A stretch of DNA of 64,000 bases from Pectobacterium araliae (GCF_037076465.1 NZ_AP028908.1:434001-498000); one strand, 5' to 3'. Shown: positions 10,847 through 21,200, counted from the first letter of the stretch. Translations and numbers: made by a program. Notes: generated from the sequence alone by a model not told the origin.

Positions 10847-11803
10847 ATGCTAAAACGACTCTTTTCCATTGAGGATTTCTTGGATATCGGCGAACGCTAC
10901 GGGATTGATTACCACTTCCCGCTGCTGTCGTCTTGCCGCGATCGTATGAAAGAAAAGCGTATTGTGGTGCAGGGCGATGTCGAAGAGATGACGCTGTCCT
11001 CCGGTATTTGCCTAACGAACTCTAACGTGCGCGTGTTGCAGCCCTACGAATCGACGTCTTTGCACTGCTGCCCGTTTTATACGCTGGTGGTGCTGGAAGG
11101 GTGCGTCGCATTGCGCCTGAATGGTAAGGAGTTTGTTGTGCGCTCTGGCATGGCATTCAGTACCCAACTGGGCGATCAGTTAGTCATGAACGCGAGCCAT
11201 CTTGCCGATCACCATCTTCGTACCGTGTCTTTAGGGATTTTTCCCGCGACATCCGTTTTGGAACCGCTGTTGGGCTTGTTGTTGAACGAATGGAAGCAGA
11301 GCGGCAATCCGACATTTTTATGGCAGGTTCCCGGCTATTTGTTGTCTGGTTTGCAACATGCGCTGGAAAATACCCTGCCGGGGTTATCGCGTCAGCTCAT
11401 GCTGGAAGGCGTGATGCTACAACTGTTGGGACATGGCCTGTCATTCGGGCAACGTGGGGGAGAACGACGCCTATTGCCCCCGCCCGACGAACAGGAGCGG
11501 TTGGAGAATGTTCGGCGGCTTCTGGCGCAGCAGCCTGAAAAAGAGTACTCCCTCAATGAACTGGCGCAACTGGCCGCGATGAGCAGCAGCAGTCTGCGCA
11601 CCAAGTTTCGCCAGACATATGGTCATTCGGTTTTTGACTACCTGCGTGATTGCCGGTTGGAGCTATCCCGTCGCTATCTGGCGCAGGGATACAGCGTTCA
11701 GCAGGCTGCCTGGATGTCGGGCTACCAGCACGCGACTAACTTCGCCACGGCTTTCCGGCGACGTTACGGTATCGCGCCGAGCGATGCGCGCATGGTCAGC
11801 TAA
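10847..11803 (+). CDS. AraC-family regulator, PchR-like, next to a siderophore receptor
   Basis: 318 residues, with a C-terminal AraC/XylS DNA-binding domain (about 215-315) holding two helix-turn-helix units: SLNELAQLAAMSSSSLRTKF and the second unit ending ATNFATAFRRRYG. The N-terminal part has the cupin-like sensor fold expected for such regulators. The gene lies 188 bp before a TonB-dependent receptor on the same strand, an arrangement typical of PchR/YbtA-type activators that sense the ferric siderophore. The function is inferred from domain and context; the ligand is not known. Confidence 0.85.
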   Translation: MLKRLFSIEDFLDIGERYGIDYHFPLLSSCRDRMKEKRIVVQGDVEEMTLSSGICLTNSNVRVLQPYESTSLHCCPFYTLVVLEGCVALRLNGKEFVVRSGMAFSTQLGDQLVMNASHLADHHLRTVSLGIFPATSVLEPLLGLLLNEWKQSGNPTFLWQVPGYLLSGLQHALENTLPGLSRQLMLEGVMLQLLGHGLSFGQRGGERRLLPPPDEQERLENVRRLLAQQPEKEYSLNELAQLAAMSSSSLRTKFRQTYGHSVFDYLRDCRLELSRRYLAQGYSVQQAAWMSGYQHATNFATAFRRRYGIAPSDARMVS

Positions 11804-11950
11804 CGGTTCCTTCCTTATCAACCCATTGACCCTTTACGCCTGACTTTTCCACCGTACCGCTTGTCTGGCATTTTCTCGCAGAGTTCCCATTTTGTCATTG
11901 CGCATACGTAACCTGTCACTGCGCATAGCTATCGGCAGACCGAAAACAGT

Positions 11951-11969
11951 AATAATTCTTATTTACAAT
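11951..11969 (+). promoter_or_regulatory. Weak Fur-box-like sequence
   Basis: An AT-rich stretch (AATAATTCTTATTTACAAT) 22 bp before the receptor start matches the 19-bp Fur consensus at about 10 positions. Iron control of the receptor is biologically likely, but the match is poor. Confidence 0.25.
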
Positions 11970-11991
11970 AATAAGGTCTGTGGAGATTCCC

Positions 11992-14088
11992 ATGTTCAGA
12001 AAAACGCGGCTGGCGCTGGTGGTTGGCTGTATTACTAGTGGATTTACGGTATCGGCACTCGCGCAGGATACGCCATCCTCTGGCGATACGTTAGTCGTCA
12101 CGTCTCAAATGCAACGCGGTGCCACCAAGCTGGAAACGCCCGATATTGAGACTCCTCAGGCTGTTTCTATCATTACGCGCGATCAGATTCAGGAACAAGG
12201 CGCGACTAGCGTTCGACAGGCGGTCGGTTATACGCCGGGCGTATTTAACAACCAGATTGGTGCTTCCAACCGTTTTGACTACATGGTGTTACGCGGCTTT
12301 TCCGACGGCAGTCTTGATAATGTCTACCTCGATGGACTGAAGATGATGGGAGATACCAACTCTCATAGCTCGTTGGTTATCGATCCCTGGTTCCTCGACA
12401 GCATTGAAGTGGTCAGAGGCCCGGCGTCGGTACTCTACGGGCGCTCTTCTCCAGGCGGGATTGTGGCGCTGAATTCGCGCCAGCCGTCGTTCGATCGCAG
12501 CGGGCAGATCAAACTGTTTGCCGGTAATAATGCGCAGCGTGGTGCGGCGTTTGACGTGACCGGCCCGCTGGATGATGACGAACGTTTTGCCTTCCGTTTG
12601 GGTGGGATGGTGCGCGAAGCCGATACGCAGTTCAAAAAGACTAAAGAGGAGCGCTATGCGATCGCACCTAGCCTGCTGTGGCGAATTTCCGACAAGACGC
12701 GTTTGGAGTTTATGGCTTACCTGCAACGCGATCCTGAGGGCGGCAGCCACTCGGGGTTACCGTATGACGGCACCGTAGTCGCGCATAACGGGCAGAAAAT
12801 CTCGAACACCTTCTATGAAGGGGAAGAGAATTATGAGAAATACGACCGTAAGCAAAACATGGTGGGGTATAACTTTGAGCACGGTTTCGATAGCGGCTGG
12901 GCGGTGCGTCAAAAGCTGCGTTACCTGCATACCAAGGTGCATTTGGATCAGGTGTACGCCTATGGTTGGGAGCCGTTGGGTGACAATACGCTGACGCGCT
13001 ACTACTCGGGTTCCCGCGAGTCGCTGTCTGCGTTGACGTTAGATAACCAACTTGATGGCAGTGTGGATACAGGTGCGGTCAACCACCGTCTGCTGGTAGG
13101 GCTCGATTATCAGCAGCGCAATAATAATATGGACTGGCCTTCGGGTTCTTTCCCGGCAATCAATGCGTTTAACCCCGTTTATGGTTCTGGGCCAACAGAT
13201 ATGTCCGGCACGCTGGAAAAACACAAACTTCAGCAAACGGGCATTTATGTGCAGGATCAAATGAGCTGGGAACGTTGGCGCTTAACGCTGGGTGGTCGTC
13301 ATGACCAGGTAAAAGTAACCCACGTTAATCATACCAATGGCACACATAGTGAACTTGATAAAAACAACTTTAGCTCGCGTGCCGCTTTACTCTATCTGTT
13401 TGATAATGGCTTGGCACCGTATGTCAGCTATTCCACGGCCTTTACGCCAACCAGCTTCGCCGATGATAACGGCAACGTGCTGGAACCGATGAAAGGCAAG
13501 CAGTGGGAAGCTGGGATGAAATATCAGCCGGAAGGCTCTCAGGATCAGTACAGCCTGTCGGTGTTTCGCATTAATCAGAAGAATGTGGCGACAAAAGTTC
13601 AGCCTAATGACCCTTATCGTTCCGTTGGCGAGATCGAATCGGAAGGGGTGGAACTGGAAGCGGTGAGCCATATTACTGATAATCTGCGTTTGCAAGCGGC
13701 TTATACCTATACGGATATTCGCTATAAGAAAAGCAGTGTGACTGAGCAAGGAAAACGAGCGGTGTATGCACCGCGCAATCAGGCCAGCGCCTGGGCCAGT
13801 TATGATGTGAAACGCGGCCCGCTGGACGGTCTGACCATCGGTTCCGGCGTGCGTTACGTGAACGGTGTGACCTCCGATCGCGCCAATACTCACACGCTGC
13901 CTTCTTATACGCTGGTGGATATGGCGGTAGGATACGATCTCTCGAAGGTTGGTCTGAAAGGACTGAGTGCACAGCTTAACGTCAACAACCTGACCGATAA
14001 ACGCTACGTAGCAGCCTGTAACTCACTGGAGTTCTGTTACTTCGGTGCAGAGCGCAGCGTGGTCGGCAGCGTTTCTTATTCGTTCTGA
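11992..14088 (+). CDS. TonB-dependent ferric siderophore receptor
   Basis: Outer-membrane gated channel that imports a ferric siderophore with energy from TonB. A signal peptide (FRKTRLALVVGC... ending SALA) is followed by a TonB box (DTLVVTS), a plug domain (about 50-160, with the DSIEVVRGPASVLYG motif) and a 22-strand-type barrel ending in aromatic SYSF. The mature length fits the FhuA/FoxA-like class. I use the ATG at 11992, seven bases after TGGAG; the frame can be extended to a GTG at 11980. Its substrate is probably a hydroxamate-type siderophore, by family resemblance only. It is likely activated by the upstream AraC protein. Confidence 0.93.
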   Translation: MFRKTRLALVVGCITSGFTVSALAQDTPSSGDTLVVTSQMQRGATKLETPDIETPQAVSIITRDQIQEQGATSVRQAVGYTPGVFNNQIGASNRFDYMVLRGFSDGSLDNVYLDGLKMMGDTNSHSSLVIDPWFLDSIEVVRGPASVLYGRSSPGGIVALNSRQPSFDRSGQIKLFAGNNAQRGAAFDVTGPLDDDERFAFRLGGMVREADTQFKKTKEERYAIAPSLLWRISDKTRLEFMAYLQRDPEGGSHSGLPYDGTVVAHNGQKISNTFYEGEENYEKYDRKQNMVGYNFEHGFDSGWAVRQKLRYLHTKVHLDQVYAYGWEPLGDNTLTRYYSGSRESLSALTLDNQLDGSVDTGAVNHRLLVGLDYQQRNNNMDWPSGSFPAINAFNPVYGSGPTDMSGTLEKHKLQQTGIYVQDQMSWERWRLTLGGRHDQVKVTHVNHTNGTHSELDKNNFSSRAALLYLFDNGLAPYVSYSTAFTPTSFADDNGNVLEPMKGKQWEAGMKYQPEGSQDQYSLSVFRINQKNVATKVQPNDPYRSVGEIESEGVELEAVSHITDNLRLQAAYTYTDIRYKKSSVTEQGKRAVYAPRNQASAWASYDVKRGPLDGLTIGSGVRYVNGVTSDRANTHTLPSYTLVDMAVGYDLSKVGLKGLSAQLNVNNLTDKRYVAACNSLEFCYFGAERSVVGSVSYSF

Positions 14089-14112
14089 TCGCGCGTGTTG
14101 CGGCAATGAAAT

Positions 14113-14140
14113 GAAAAAGCCGGGACAACCCAGCTTTTTC
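14113..14140. terminator. Bidirectional terminator between receptor and anion transporter
   Basis: GAAAAAGC-c-GGG, loop ACAA, CCC-a-GCTTTTTC: a stem with A and T tracts at its base, so it can stop transcription from both convergent genes. Confidence 0.85.
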
Positions 14141-14161
14141 ACATCATGTATTCGTTAACGA

Positions 14162-15616
14162 TCAGTACAGGCCAATCGCTTTCCACCATAACAGGCCCGC
14201 GCTCATAAAGATCGCCTGATTCACCAGACTGACGACAAAGCCCGTTCGCCACCAGACAGCCGTCGGTACGTAGCCCGCGCCGAACAGGATCGGGCCGCGT
14301 GCGTGGGTATATTGTGTTAGTGAACAGTATAAGCTACTGGTAAACGCTAGCATGAATGCCATCGGCACCGCTGGAATATTCAGGTTGATCCCGACACCGA
14401 GGAATACCGCAAAAAGTGCGGCGATCTGTGCATTCCCGCTGGCGAAGAAATAGTGGGTGTAGAAATAGGCCGCATTCAACAACAGCAGCACCAAGATCCA
14501 GCTTGTTCCCTGCATTAAATGGCCAATATTGCTGCCGATGAGATCGCCAAACCAGTTGGTGAAGCCGAGATTTTTCAACTGATTTGCCATCATCAGTAGG
14601 GCGGCGAACCAAATCAATGTATCCCAGGCACCTTTCTCGCTCTTCACATCTTCCCAGCTTAGTACGCCAGTTAACAGCAGAAAGGACAGTCCGACGAAGG
14701 AAGCGGTCGTGGCATCTACGCCTAAGCGGTCGCCAAAAATCCACAGTACCAGCAGCAGGATAACGGTGAATGCCATCAGCCATTCGCCACGGCTCATGCT
14801 GCCCATCTTTGCCAGTTCGGCGACGGCTAGTTTTGGCGCATCCGGCGTATGGCGAATTTCTGGCTTGGTCAGCCAGTAGACCAGCAGCGGGACAACCGCC
14901 AGAGAGATTAAACAGGGCACGAGTGCAGCCAGAAACCAGCTTCCCCAGGTAATGGTTACGCCTGCGTTGGCCGCCAGTTTCACCGCCAGCAGGTTGCCGG
15001 TGTAGGCGGTCATAAACAGCGCTGCCGTTACGTCATTAACGTTACCGATGCAGGTAATCAGGAAGGTGCCAATTTTACTACGCGACGCGTCTTCTGGTTT
15101 GGAATCGAAGCTGCGTGACAGCGAATCGGCGATCGGATAAATAATCCCACCGCAGCGGGCGGTGTTGCTCGGCATCGCGGGGGACAGCACCAGATCGGCA
15201 AAGGCCAGACCATAAGCCAGCCCCAGGGTACGTTTTCCCAACAGTCGGATCATCTGCAAGGCGATACGCCGACCCAATCCCGTTTTGATAAAGCCGCGTG
15301 CGATCATGAAGGCCACGACAATCAGCCAGATCAGCGAGCTGTTCAAATCGCTGAGTGCGGTTTGTATTGCCCCGCTGGCCGTTTTATCCCCTGCGGCGTA
15401 CGTCAGTGCAAAGAGGGTGATACTGATAATACCGATGGCCCCAATCGGGAGGACGTTAGCGACAATACAAACGATCGTGGCGACAAAAATGACGGCGGAG
15501 TGCCAGGCGGCTGGATTTAAGCCTGCTGGGGGTTCCATTTGCCAAAAAAAGGCGGCGATAGCAAGAATGACGATCAGTGGGAGCCAGTTCAGTCCATATG
15601 ACGTTTTTGTTTTCAT
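14162..15616 (-). CDS. DASS-family anion:sodium or dicarboxylate transporter
   Basis: 484-residue inner-membrane protein with about 12 hydrophobic spans, of the divalent anion:Na+ symporter (SLC13, CitT/TtdT/YbhI) family. The two family hairpin motifs are visible: PSNTARCGG (about 152-160) and FTSSLYCSLTQYTHARGPI near residue 430, where the second motif departs from the usual SNT form. Likely substrates are di- or tricarboxylates such as 2-oxoglutarate, malate, citrate or tartrate; sequence alone does not decide. It stands alone on the minus strand. Confidence 0.9.
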   Translation of the reverse strand: MKTKTSYGLNWLPLIVILAIAAFFWQMEPPAGLNPAAWHSAVIFVATIVCIVANVLPIGAIGIISITLFALTYAAGDKTASGAIQTALSDLNSSLIWLIVVAFMIARGFIKTGLGRRIALQMIRLLGKRTLGLAYGLAFADLVLSPAMPSNTARCGGIIYPIADSLSRSFDSKPEDASRSKIGTFLITCIGNVNDVTAALFMTAYTGNLLAVKLAANAGVTITWGSWFLAALVPCLISLAVVPLLVYWLTKPEIRHTPDAPKLAVAELAKMGSMSRGEWLMAFTVILLLVLWIFGDRLGVDATTASFVGLSFLLLTGVLSWEDVKSEKGAWDTLIWFAALLMMANQLKNLGFTNWFGDLIGSNIGHLMQGTSWILVLLLLNAAYFYTHYFFASGNAQIAALFAVFLGVGINLNIPAVPMAFMLAFTSSLYCSLTQYTHARGPILFGAGYVPTAVWWRTGFVVSLVNQAIFMSAGLLWWKAIGLY

Positions 15617-15939
15617 CCATTTTCCTTACTCAGGGTCAGTAGGATTGTTTGAGGTTATAACCCATAAGAGTTATAGGAATAAAAATAGCATAGCGTTAAC
15701 CGGACAAGACGTGAGGCGAAATGGTCGACTTATTGATTTAGATTCTGTTTTTTAAATATTGTCAGTTAATTAATTTTTATCATTAGTTGATTATCGAGCG
15801 ATTTTTCTTTGGAGTGGTCTGTCTCGCAGTACGGTCAGTTAACATCTGGTAAGATAGTGGTTCATTACGTCATCAACACATCGTATCTATTAACATATCG
15901 TATCTATCAACATATTGATTAACTGGAGGCGCGGACTTT
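15617..15939. other. Divergent intergenic region between transporter gene and yjbB
   Basis: AT-rich region of 323 bp that must hold the promoters of both flanking genes. The only structure I can point to is the tandem 17-bp repeat listed separately. No open frame of note was found. Confidence 0.6.
15880..15913 (+). repeat. Tandem 17-bp repeat upstream of yjbB
   Basis: Two abutting copies of ATCGTATCTATYAACAT (15880-15896 and 15897-15913) that differ at one base. They end 26 bp before the start codon, next to the AACTGGAGG ribosome site. They may be an operator or simple slippage; the sequence does not tell. Confidence 0.75.
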
Positions 15940-17586
15940 TTGTTAACACTGCTGAATCTCCTCTCTGCAATTGCGTTACTGGTTTGGGGCACTCACATTG
16001 TCCGCACCGGTATCATGCGGGTTTATGGCACTCAGTTACGGCGGGTTCTCAGCGATAGCGTTGAGAAAAAACCGTTGGCTTTTATGGCTGGCATTGGCGT
16101 AACCGCGCTAGTGCAAAGCAGTAATGCGACAGCGTTGCTAACGACCTCTTTTGTCTCGCAGGGGCTGGTGGCCTTAGCGCCTGCGTTGGTGATTATTCTC
16201 GGGGCGGATGTCGGTACGGCACTGATGGTGCGAATTCTGACGTTCGATCTGTCCTGGCTTTCTCCGCTGCTGATTTTTCTTGGCGTGGTGTTTTTCCTCA
16301 GCCGTAAACAGACGCGAGTGGGTCAGATTGGCCGTGTAGCGATTGGGCTGGGGCTGATTCTGCTGGCGCTGGAAATGATCGTCTTGGCCGCAGCGCCGAT
16401 CACGCAGGCATCGGGCGTGAAGGTGCTGTTTTCATCATTGACGGGCGACGTCATGCTGGATGCGTTGGCGGGCGCGCTGTTCGCAGTGATTACCTATTCC
16501 AGCCTGGCGGCGGTGTTGTTGACGGCGACGTTAACGGCAAGTGGTGTGATCTCGCTGGAAGTGGCGATGTGTTTGGTCATCGGTGCCAATCTGGGGAGCG
16601 GATTACTGACGATGATGAGCACCTCGACGCAGAATGCGGCGGGGCGACGCGTGGCACTCGGCAGCATGCTGTTCAAGCTGATAGGTTGTTTGGTTGTGCT
16701 GCCGCTGGTCGAGCCGCTTTCTCGCTGGCTGACGCGCATTCCGTTAAGTGCTGAAGAGCTGGTGATCTATTTCCACCTGTTCTACAACCTGATTCGCTGT
16801 CTGCTGCTGATCCCGCTTACTGGCGTGGTGGCACGCCTGTCCTGTGCGATGATTGCTGATTCGCCTCAGGTCGATCTCCAAATGAAGCCTCGTCATCTGG
16901 ACACCAGCTCGCTGGACACGCCAGCGCTGGCGCTGACCAATGCTGCACGAGAAACGCTGCGTATTGGTGATGTGCTGGAGCAAATGCTGCGTCTATACCG
17001 TGAAGTCTTACAGGGCGACCATATGCAGCGGCGGGAGATTCGTCGGCTTGATGATGATGTTGATATACTGTACACCGCGATTAAGCTTTATCTGGCGCAG
17101 ATTCAAAAAGATGGGTTGGATGAGCGGGATTCTCAGCGCTGGGCAGAAGTCATCGAAGTGGCGCTGAATCTGGAACAGGCGGGCGATATTATCGAACGCA
17201 TGGCTGATGACATTGGCAATCATTCATCCGGTGTACGCATGGCGTTTTCCTCACAGGGGCTGGAAGAGTTGAACCACCTGCATGACCAACTGCTGGCGAA
17301 CCTGCGTTTGGGGCTGTCGGTTTTCCTATCGGAAGATGTCACTAGCGCTAAACGCCTGCGCCGCGCCAAGCATCGTTTCCGCATTATGAACCGCCGCTAT
17401 GCGCATGCGCATGTCGATCGTTTGCATCAGCACAACGTACAGAGTCTGGAAACCAGTTCGCTCCATTTGAGCCTGCTTGGAGACATGAACCGACTGAATT
17501 CACTGTTCTGTGCGGTGGCGTATAACGTCTTGATTGTGCAGCAGGATGGGGATGAAGAGCGCGAAGAATCACCGCTGACGTTGTGA
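15940..17586 (+). CDS. yjbB: Sodium/phosphate cotransporter family protein YjbB
   Basis: Inner-membrane protein of 548 residues. It has two Na+/Pi-cotransport repeats in the N-terminal half, each with the QSSNAT- or SYSSLA-type signature (near residues 60-66 and 185-190), and a cytoplasmic PhoU-like helical domain from about 330 to the end. In E. coli YjbB exports phosphate when internal phosphate is high. It starts at TTG (15940), which gives the N-terminus LTLLNLLSAIALLVWGTHIV, essentially that of E. coli YjbB; the ribosome site is CTGGAGG. Position between metH and lysC is conserved. Confidence 0.93.
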   Translation: MLTLLNLLSAIALLVWGTHIVRTGIMRVYGTQLRRVLSDSVEKKPLAFMAGIGVTALVQSSNATALLTTSFVSQGLVALAPALVIILGADVGTALMVRILTFDLSWLSPLLIFLGVVFFLSRKQTRVGQIGRVAIGLGLILLALEMIVLAAAPITQASGVKVLFSSLTGDVMLDALAGALFAVITYSSLAAVLLTATLTASGVISLEVAMCLVIGANLGSGLLTMMSTSTQNAAGRRVALGSMLFKLIGCLVVLPLVEPLSRWLTRIPLSAEELVIYFHLFYNLIRCLLLIPLTGVVARLSCAMIADSPQVDLQMKPRHLDTSSLDTPALALTNAARETLRIGDVLEQMLRLYREVLQGDHMQRREIRRLDDDVDILYTAIKLYLAQIQKDGLDERDSQRWAEVIEVALNLEQAGDIIERMADDIGNHSSGVRMAFSSQGLEELNHLHDQLLANLRLGLSVFLSEDVTSAKRLRRAKHRFRIMNRRYAHAHVDRLHQHNVQSLETSSLHLSLLGDMNRLNSLFCAVAYNVLIVQQDGDEEREESPLTL

Positions 17587-17590
17587 CAGA

Positions 17591-17619
17591 ATCTTGTGGG
17601 GGTGTTTCCCCCACAAGAT
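17591..17619. terminator. Terminator between yjbB and lysC
   Basis: Perfect 12-bp stem (ATCTTGTGGGGG / CCCCCACAAGAT) with a five-base loop lies between the two convergent genes. There is no long T tract. Confidence 0.75.
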
Positions 17620-17628
17620 AGAAGTAGC

Positions 17629-18999
17629 TTACTCGAACAGGCTGCGGTGCAGCGTCTGTACCACTCGCTCAGCGTCGTCGCCGGGGACTAGGAAGCACAA
17701 GTTGTTGCTGCTGGCACCGTAGCAAATCAGGCGAATACGGAACGGTTCCAGCACGCCAAATACTTCTTTCCCCACGCCACAGGCCTGAGACAGCTTATTG
17801 CCGATCAGCGCGACCAGCGATAGATTCTCTTCAACCTCGACCCGACACAGCGATGATAGCTCGGTCAGCAAGGCGCTGGACAGCAGGCTGCCGCCCGTTG
17901 AGGTGGAGCCGGTGGTATCAAGCGTTAAGGCCACGTTGACTTCTGACGTCGTGATCAGGTCAACAGAGATGTTGTGACGCGCCAAAATACTGAACACCTC
18001 TGCCAGAAAGCCGCGAGTGTGCAGCATGTTGAGGCTATGCAGTGTGAGCAACGTTTGCTTACGACGCAGCGCAAGTGCGCGGAACAGCGGCGGATTTTCG
18101 GTTTTATTGCACACCAGCGTTCCGCCTGCTGCTGGATCTTTGCTGGAACCAACGAACACCGGAATATCGCTACGCACCGCAGGCAGCAGCGTGGCTGGGT
18201 GCAGGACTTTCGCGCCAAATGTCGCCATTTCAGCGGCTTCTTCAAACATGATTTGGTCGATGCGTTTTGCGGTCGGCACCACGCGTGGATCGGTGGTGTA
18301 GATGCCGGGAACATCGGTCCAGATATCAATCTGACTGACGTTGAGTGCTTCGCCCAGCAGCGCCGCCGTATAATCGCTACCGCCGCGACCCAATGTGGTT
18401 GTGCGGCCTTTTGCTTCACTGCCGATGAAACCCTGAGTAATCACCAAACCTTGCTCAAGACGCGGCTGCAACAGGCTGCGAGTTAACTCGCCCAGTACGT
18501 CGCAATCCGGCTGTGCGCGGCCAAAGTGATCGTCGGTACGCATAATTTTGCGTACATCGAACCACTCTGCTATCACATCGCGCTGGCGCAGGATCTCAAC
18601 AAACAACAGGGTAGACATCAGTTCGCCATGGCTGACCAGTTCATCGGTCAGTGCGTTGGATGTCGCGAGCGCTGCGGCCTCAGACAGCGTGGTCACGCTG
18701 TCCAACATACGATCAATCTCATCGCGAATCACGCTCTGGTTGGTCAGCTTGTCGATGATGGCGTATTGGATCTGGCGGATCTTCGCCAGATGTTCAGCGC
18801 GCGTTTCCGGCGTTTGGCCTTCCGCAAGCGCGACCAATAAATTAGTGATACCCGCTGATGCCGATAGCACGACAACGCGCACATTCGGGTTGGATAACAC
18901 CACATCGGCGCTGCGATTCATGGCGTCAAAGTCCGCCACGCTGGTGCCGCCAAATTTGGCAATAACGGTAGAGTTTGCGGATACTTCAGTTGCAGACAT
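17629..18999 (-). CDS. lysC: Lysine-sensitive aspartokinase III
   Basis: Catalyses the first step from aspartate to lysine, threonine and methionine: phosphorylation of L-aspartate. The 456-residue protein begins with the kinase domain (KFGGTSVADFDAMNRSA, about 14-30; GRGGSDYTA further on) and ends with two ACT regulatory domains (about 310-450) that bind lysine. The length fits E. coli LysC (449) with a slightly longer N-terminus. A lysine riboswitch precedes it, so both synthesis and activity are controlled by lysine. Confidence 0.97.
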   Translation of the reverse strand: MSATEVSANSTVIAKFGGTSVADFDAMNRSADVVLSNPNVRVVVLSASAGITNLLVALAEGQTPETRAEHLAKIRQIQYAIIDKLTNQSVIRDEIDRMLDSVTTLSEAAALATSNALTDELVSHGELMSTLLFVEILRQRDVIAEWFDVRKIMRTDDHFGRAQPDCDVLGELTRSLLQPRLEQGLVITQGFIGSEAKGRTTTLGRGGSDYTAALLGEALNVSQIDIWTDVPGIYTTDPRVVPTAKRIDQIMFEEAAEMATFGAKVLHPATLLPAVRSDIPVFVGSSKDPAAGGTLVCNKTENPPLFRALALRRKQTLLTLHSLNMLHTRGFLAEVFSILARHNISVDLITTSEVNVALTLDTTGSTSTGGSLLSSALLTELSSLCRVEVEENLSLVALIGNKLSQACGVGKEVFGVLEPFRIRLICYGASSNNLCFLVPGDDAERVVQTLHRSLFE

Positions 19000-19114
19000 G
19001 TCAAAAAACCTCGTGTCAGGGGTAGGCTGTTTTCAGTAAACAGCATTCCATTAATCAGCCTTGGCACAGGGGGAGAGCAGAAGTAGGGGGCAGGCGTAGA
19101 AAATCGCTACGATA

Positions 19115-19305
19115 CACCCAGAAGCGCTCCACCTTGCTAAACGTCCATCAGGACGAATCTGGTGACAACCCAGAGGATTCAGCCTCTGTAGTCGATAGGG
19201 TGAAAGCCGTATTTCACCGCATCTCGGCGTCGCTCCCCCTCGGATATCATCAGTGGATTACGGTTCCTCCGATACCTTACCTGGGCGACGCGCCTCTTCT
19301 GGCTT
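19115..19305 (-). ncRNA. Lysine riboswitch (L box) upstream of lysC
   Basis: Read on the minus strand, the leader shows the elements of the enterobacterial lysC riboswitch in order: AGAAGAGGCGCGT, a CAGGTAA segment, GGAGGA, a GAGGGGG segment, GGCTGAATCCTCTGGG and CACCAGA, ending in a CGCTTCTGGGTG closing arm that pairs with the start. About 115 bp of expression platform separate the aptamer from lysC; lysine binding is expected to reduce expression. The boundaries are estimated from the closing helix. Confidence 0.93.
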
Positions 19306-19507
19306 GCACACCAAGTGCGCAAGTACGGTGCTACAAATAACGGGTTATGCGGTTTCTGTCAATAAACAATCTGTCGGTAAACGACAAGCTGTCAGTAAAC
19401 GACAGGGCATAAACCGCTTTTAGCAAGAAAAGGGATCTCAATCGGGATTTTAAGGGATACAATCGATTCAGTCACTTTGAACTCATGCTTAGAGAGAAAG
19501 TCGCATT

Positions 19508-21157
19508 ATGAAAAATATCAATCCAAGCCAAACTGCCGCCTGGCAGGCATTACAAACCCATTTTGACGCGATGAAAAACGTGCAAATTAGCGATCTGTTT
19601 GCACAGGATCGCGATCGTTTCGCGCATTTTTCCGCAACGTTCGACGATCAGATGCTGGTGGATTACTCCAAAAACCGCATCACAGCCGAAACAATGGAAA
19701 AACTGCATGCGTTAGCGCGGGAAACTGACCTGTCTGCGGCGATTAACTCCATGTTTTCCGGCGAAAAAATTAACCGTACGGAAGATCGCGCTGTTCTGCA
19801 CGTTGCCCTACGTAACCGCAGTAATACACCGATTCTGGTGGATGGCAAAGATGTGATGCCGGAAGTTAACGCGGTGCTGGCAAAGATGAAAGATTTCAGC
19901 GAACGCGTGATTGGCGGTGAGTGGAAAGGCTATACCGGCAAAACAATTACCGATGTGGTTAACATTGGTATCGGCGGCTCCGATCTGGGACCGTTCATGG
20001 TCACGGAAGCGCTGAAGCCTTATAAAAATCACCTCAGCATGCATTTCGTCTCCAACGTTGACGGCACACATATTGCTGAAACGTTGAAGCCACTGAACCC
20101 GGAAACCACGCTGTTCCTCGTTGCCTCTAAAACCTTCACCACGCAGGAAACCATGACCAACGCACACAGCGCGCGCGACTGGTTCCTGAAAACGGCACAG
20201 GACGGGAAACACGTCGCCAAGCACTTTGCCGCGTTGTCCACCAACGCGAAAGCCGTCGGCGAATTTGGTATCGATACCGACAACATGTTCGAATTCTGGG
20301 ACTGGGTCGGTGGACGCTATTCCCTGTGGTCGGCGATTGGACTGTCGATCATTCTCTCTCTGGGCTTTGAGAATTTTGAAAAACTGCTCAGCGGCGCGCA
20401 CGCAATGGATAAGCACTTTGCCTCCACACCTGCGGAGAAGAACCTGCCCGTGCTGCTGGCGCTGATCGGCATTTGGTACAACAATTTCTTCGGTGCAGAA
20501 ACCGAGGCGATTCTGCCGTATGACCAATATATGCACCGTTTCGCGGCCTATTTCCAACAGGGGAATATGGAATCCAATGGGAAATCAGCCGATCGCAATG
20601 GCAACCCAGTGGATTACCAGACTGGGCCGATTATCTGGGGTGAGCCGGGTACAAACGGCCAGCATGCGTTCTACCAGTTAATTCATCAGGGCACCAAACT
20701 GGTTCCGTGTGATTTTATTGCACCGGCGGTTAGCCATAATCCATTGAGCGATCACCACAGCAAGCTACTGTCGAATTTCTTTGCACAGACGGAAGCGCTG
20801 GCGTTCGGTAAGAGCCGTGACGTAGTGGAAGCGGAATTTGCGGCAGCAGGCAAAAGTGCAGAAGACGTGGAACACGTCGCACCATTCAAGGTCTTTGAGG
20901 GCAACCGTCCGACCAACTCGATCCTGCTGCGTGAAATCACCCCGTACAGCCTGGGCGCGCTGATCGCACTGTATGAGCACAAGATCTTTACGCAAGGCGC
21001 GATCCTGAACATCTTCACATTCGATCAGTGGGGCGTGGAGCTAGGTAAGCAACTGGCGAACCGTATTCTGCCAGAGCTGGAAAATGACAGTACGATCGAC
21101 AGCCATGACAGCTCTACCAACGGGCTGATCAACCGCTTCAAGGCGTGGCGTAACTAA
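19508..21157 (+). CDS. pgi: Glucose-6-phosphate isomerase
   Basis: Interconverts glucose-6-phosphate and fructose-6-phosphate in glycolysis and gluconeogenesis. The 549 residues match E. coli Pgi in length and in active-site numbering: substrate loop IGIGGSDLG (about 152-160), Glu355 in GNMESNGKS and His386 in [10 protein letters not shown]; the C-terminal lysine lies in [10 protein letters not shown]. It starts at ATG 19508. The 5' gap of about 200 bp beyond the lysC riboswitch should hold its promoter. Position next to lysC is conserved. Confidence 0.98.
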   Translation: MKNINPSQTAAWQALQTHFDAMKNVQISDLFAQDRDRFAHFSATFDDQMLVDYSKNRITAETMEKLHALARETDLSAAINSMFSGEKINRTEDRAVLHVALRNRSNTPILVDGKDVMPEVNAVLAKMKDFSERVIGGEWKGYTGKTITDVVNIGIGGSDLGPFMVTEALKPYKNHLSMHFVSNVDGTHIAETLKPLNPETTLFLVASKTFTTQETMTNAHSARDWFLKTAQDGKHVAKHFAALSTNAKAVGEFGIDTDNMFEFWDWVGGRYSLWSAIGLSIILSLGFENFEKLLSGAHAMDKHFASTPAEKNLPVLLALIGIWYNNFFGAETEAILPYDQYMHRFAAYFQQGNMESNGKSADRNGNPVDYQTGPIIWGEPGTNGQHAFYQLIHQGTKLVPCDFIAPAVSHNPLSDHHSKLLSNFFAQTEALAFGKSRDVVEAEFAAAGKSAEDVEHVAPFKVFEGNRPTNSILLREITPYSLGALIALYEHKIFTQGAILNIFTFDQWGVELGKQLANRILPELENDSTIDSHDSSTNGLINRFKAWRN

Positions 21158-21200
21158 TCGGGCCTGTGCCCTTTGGTTTTTTAATCGCAAGGAGGAAGAG

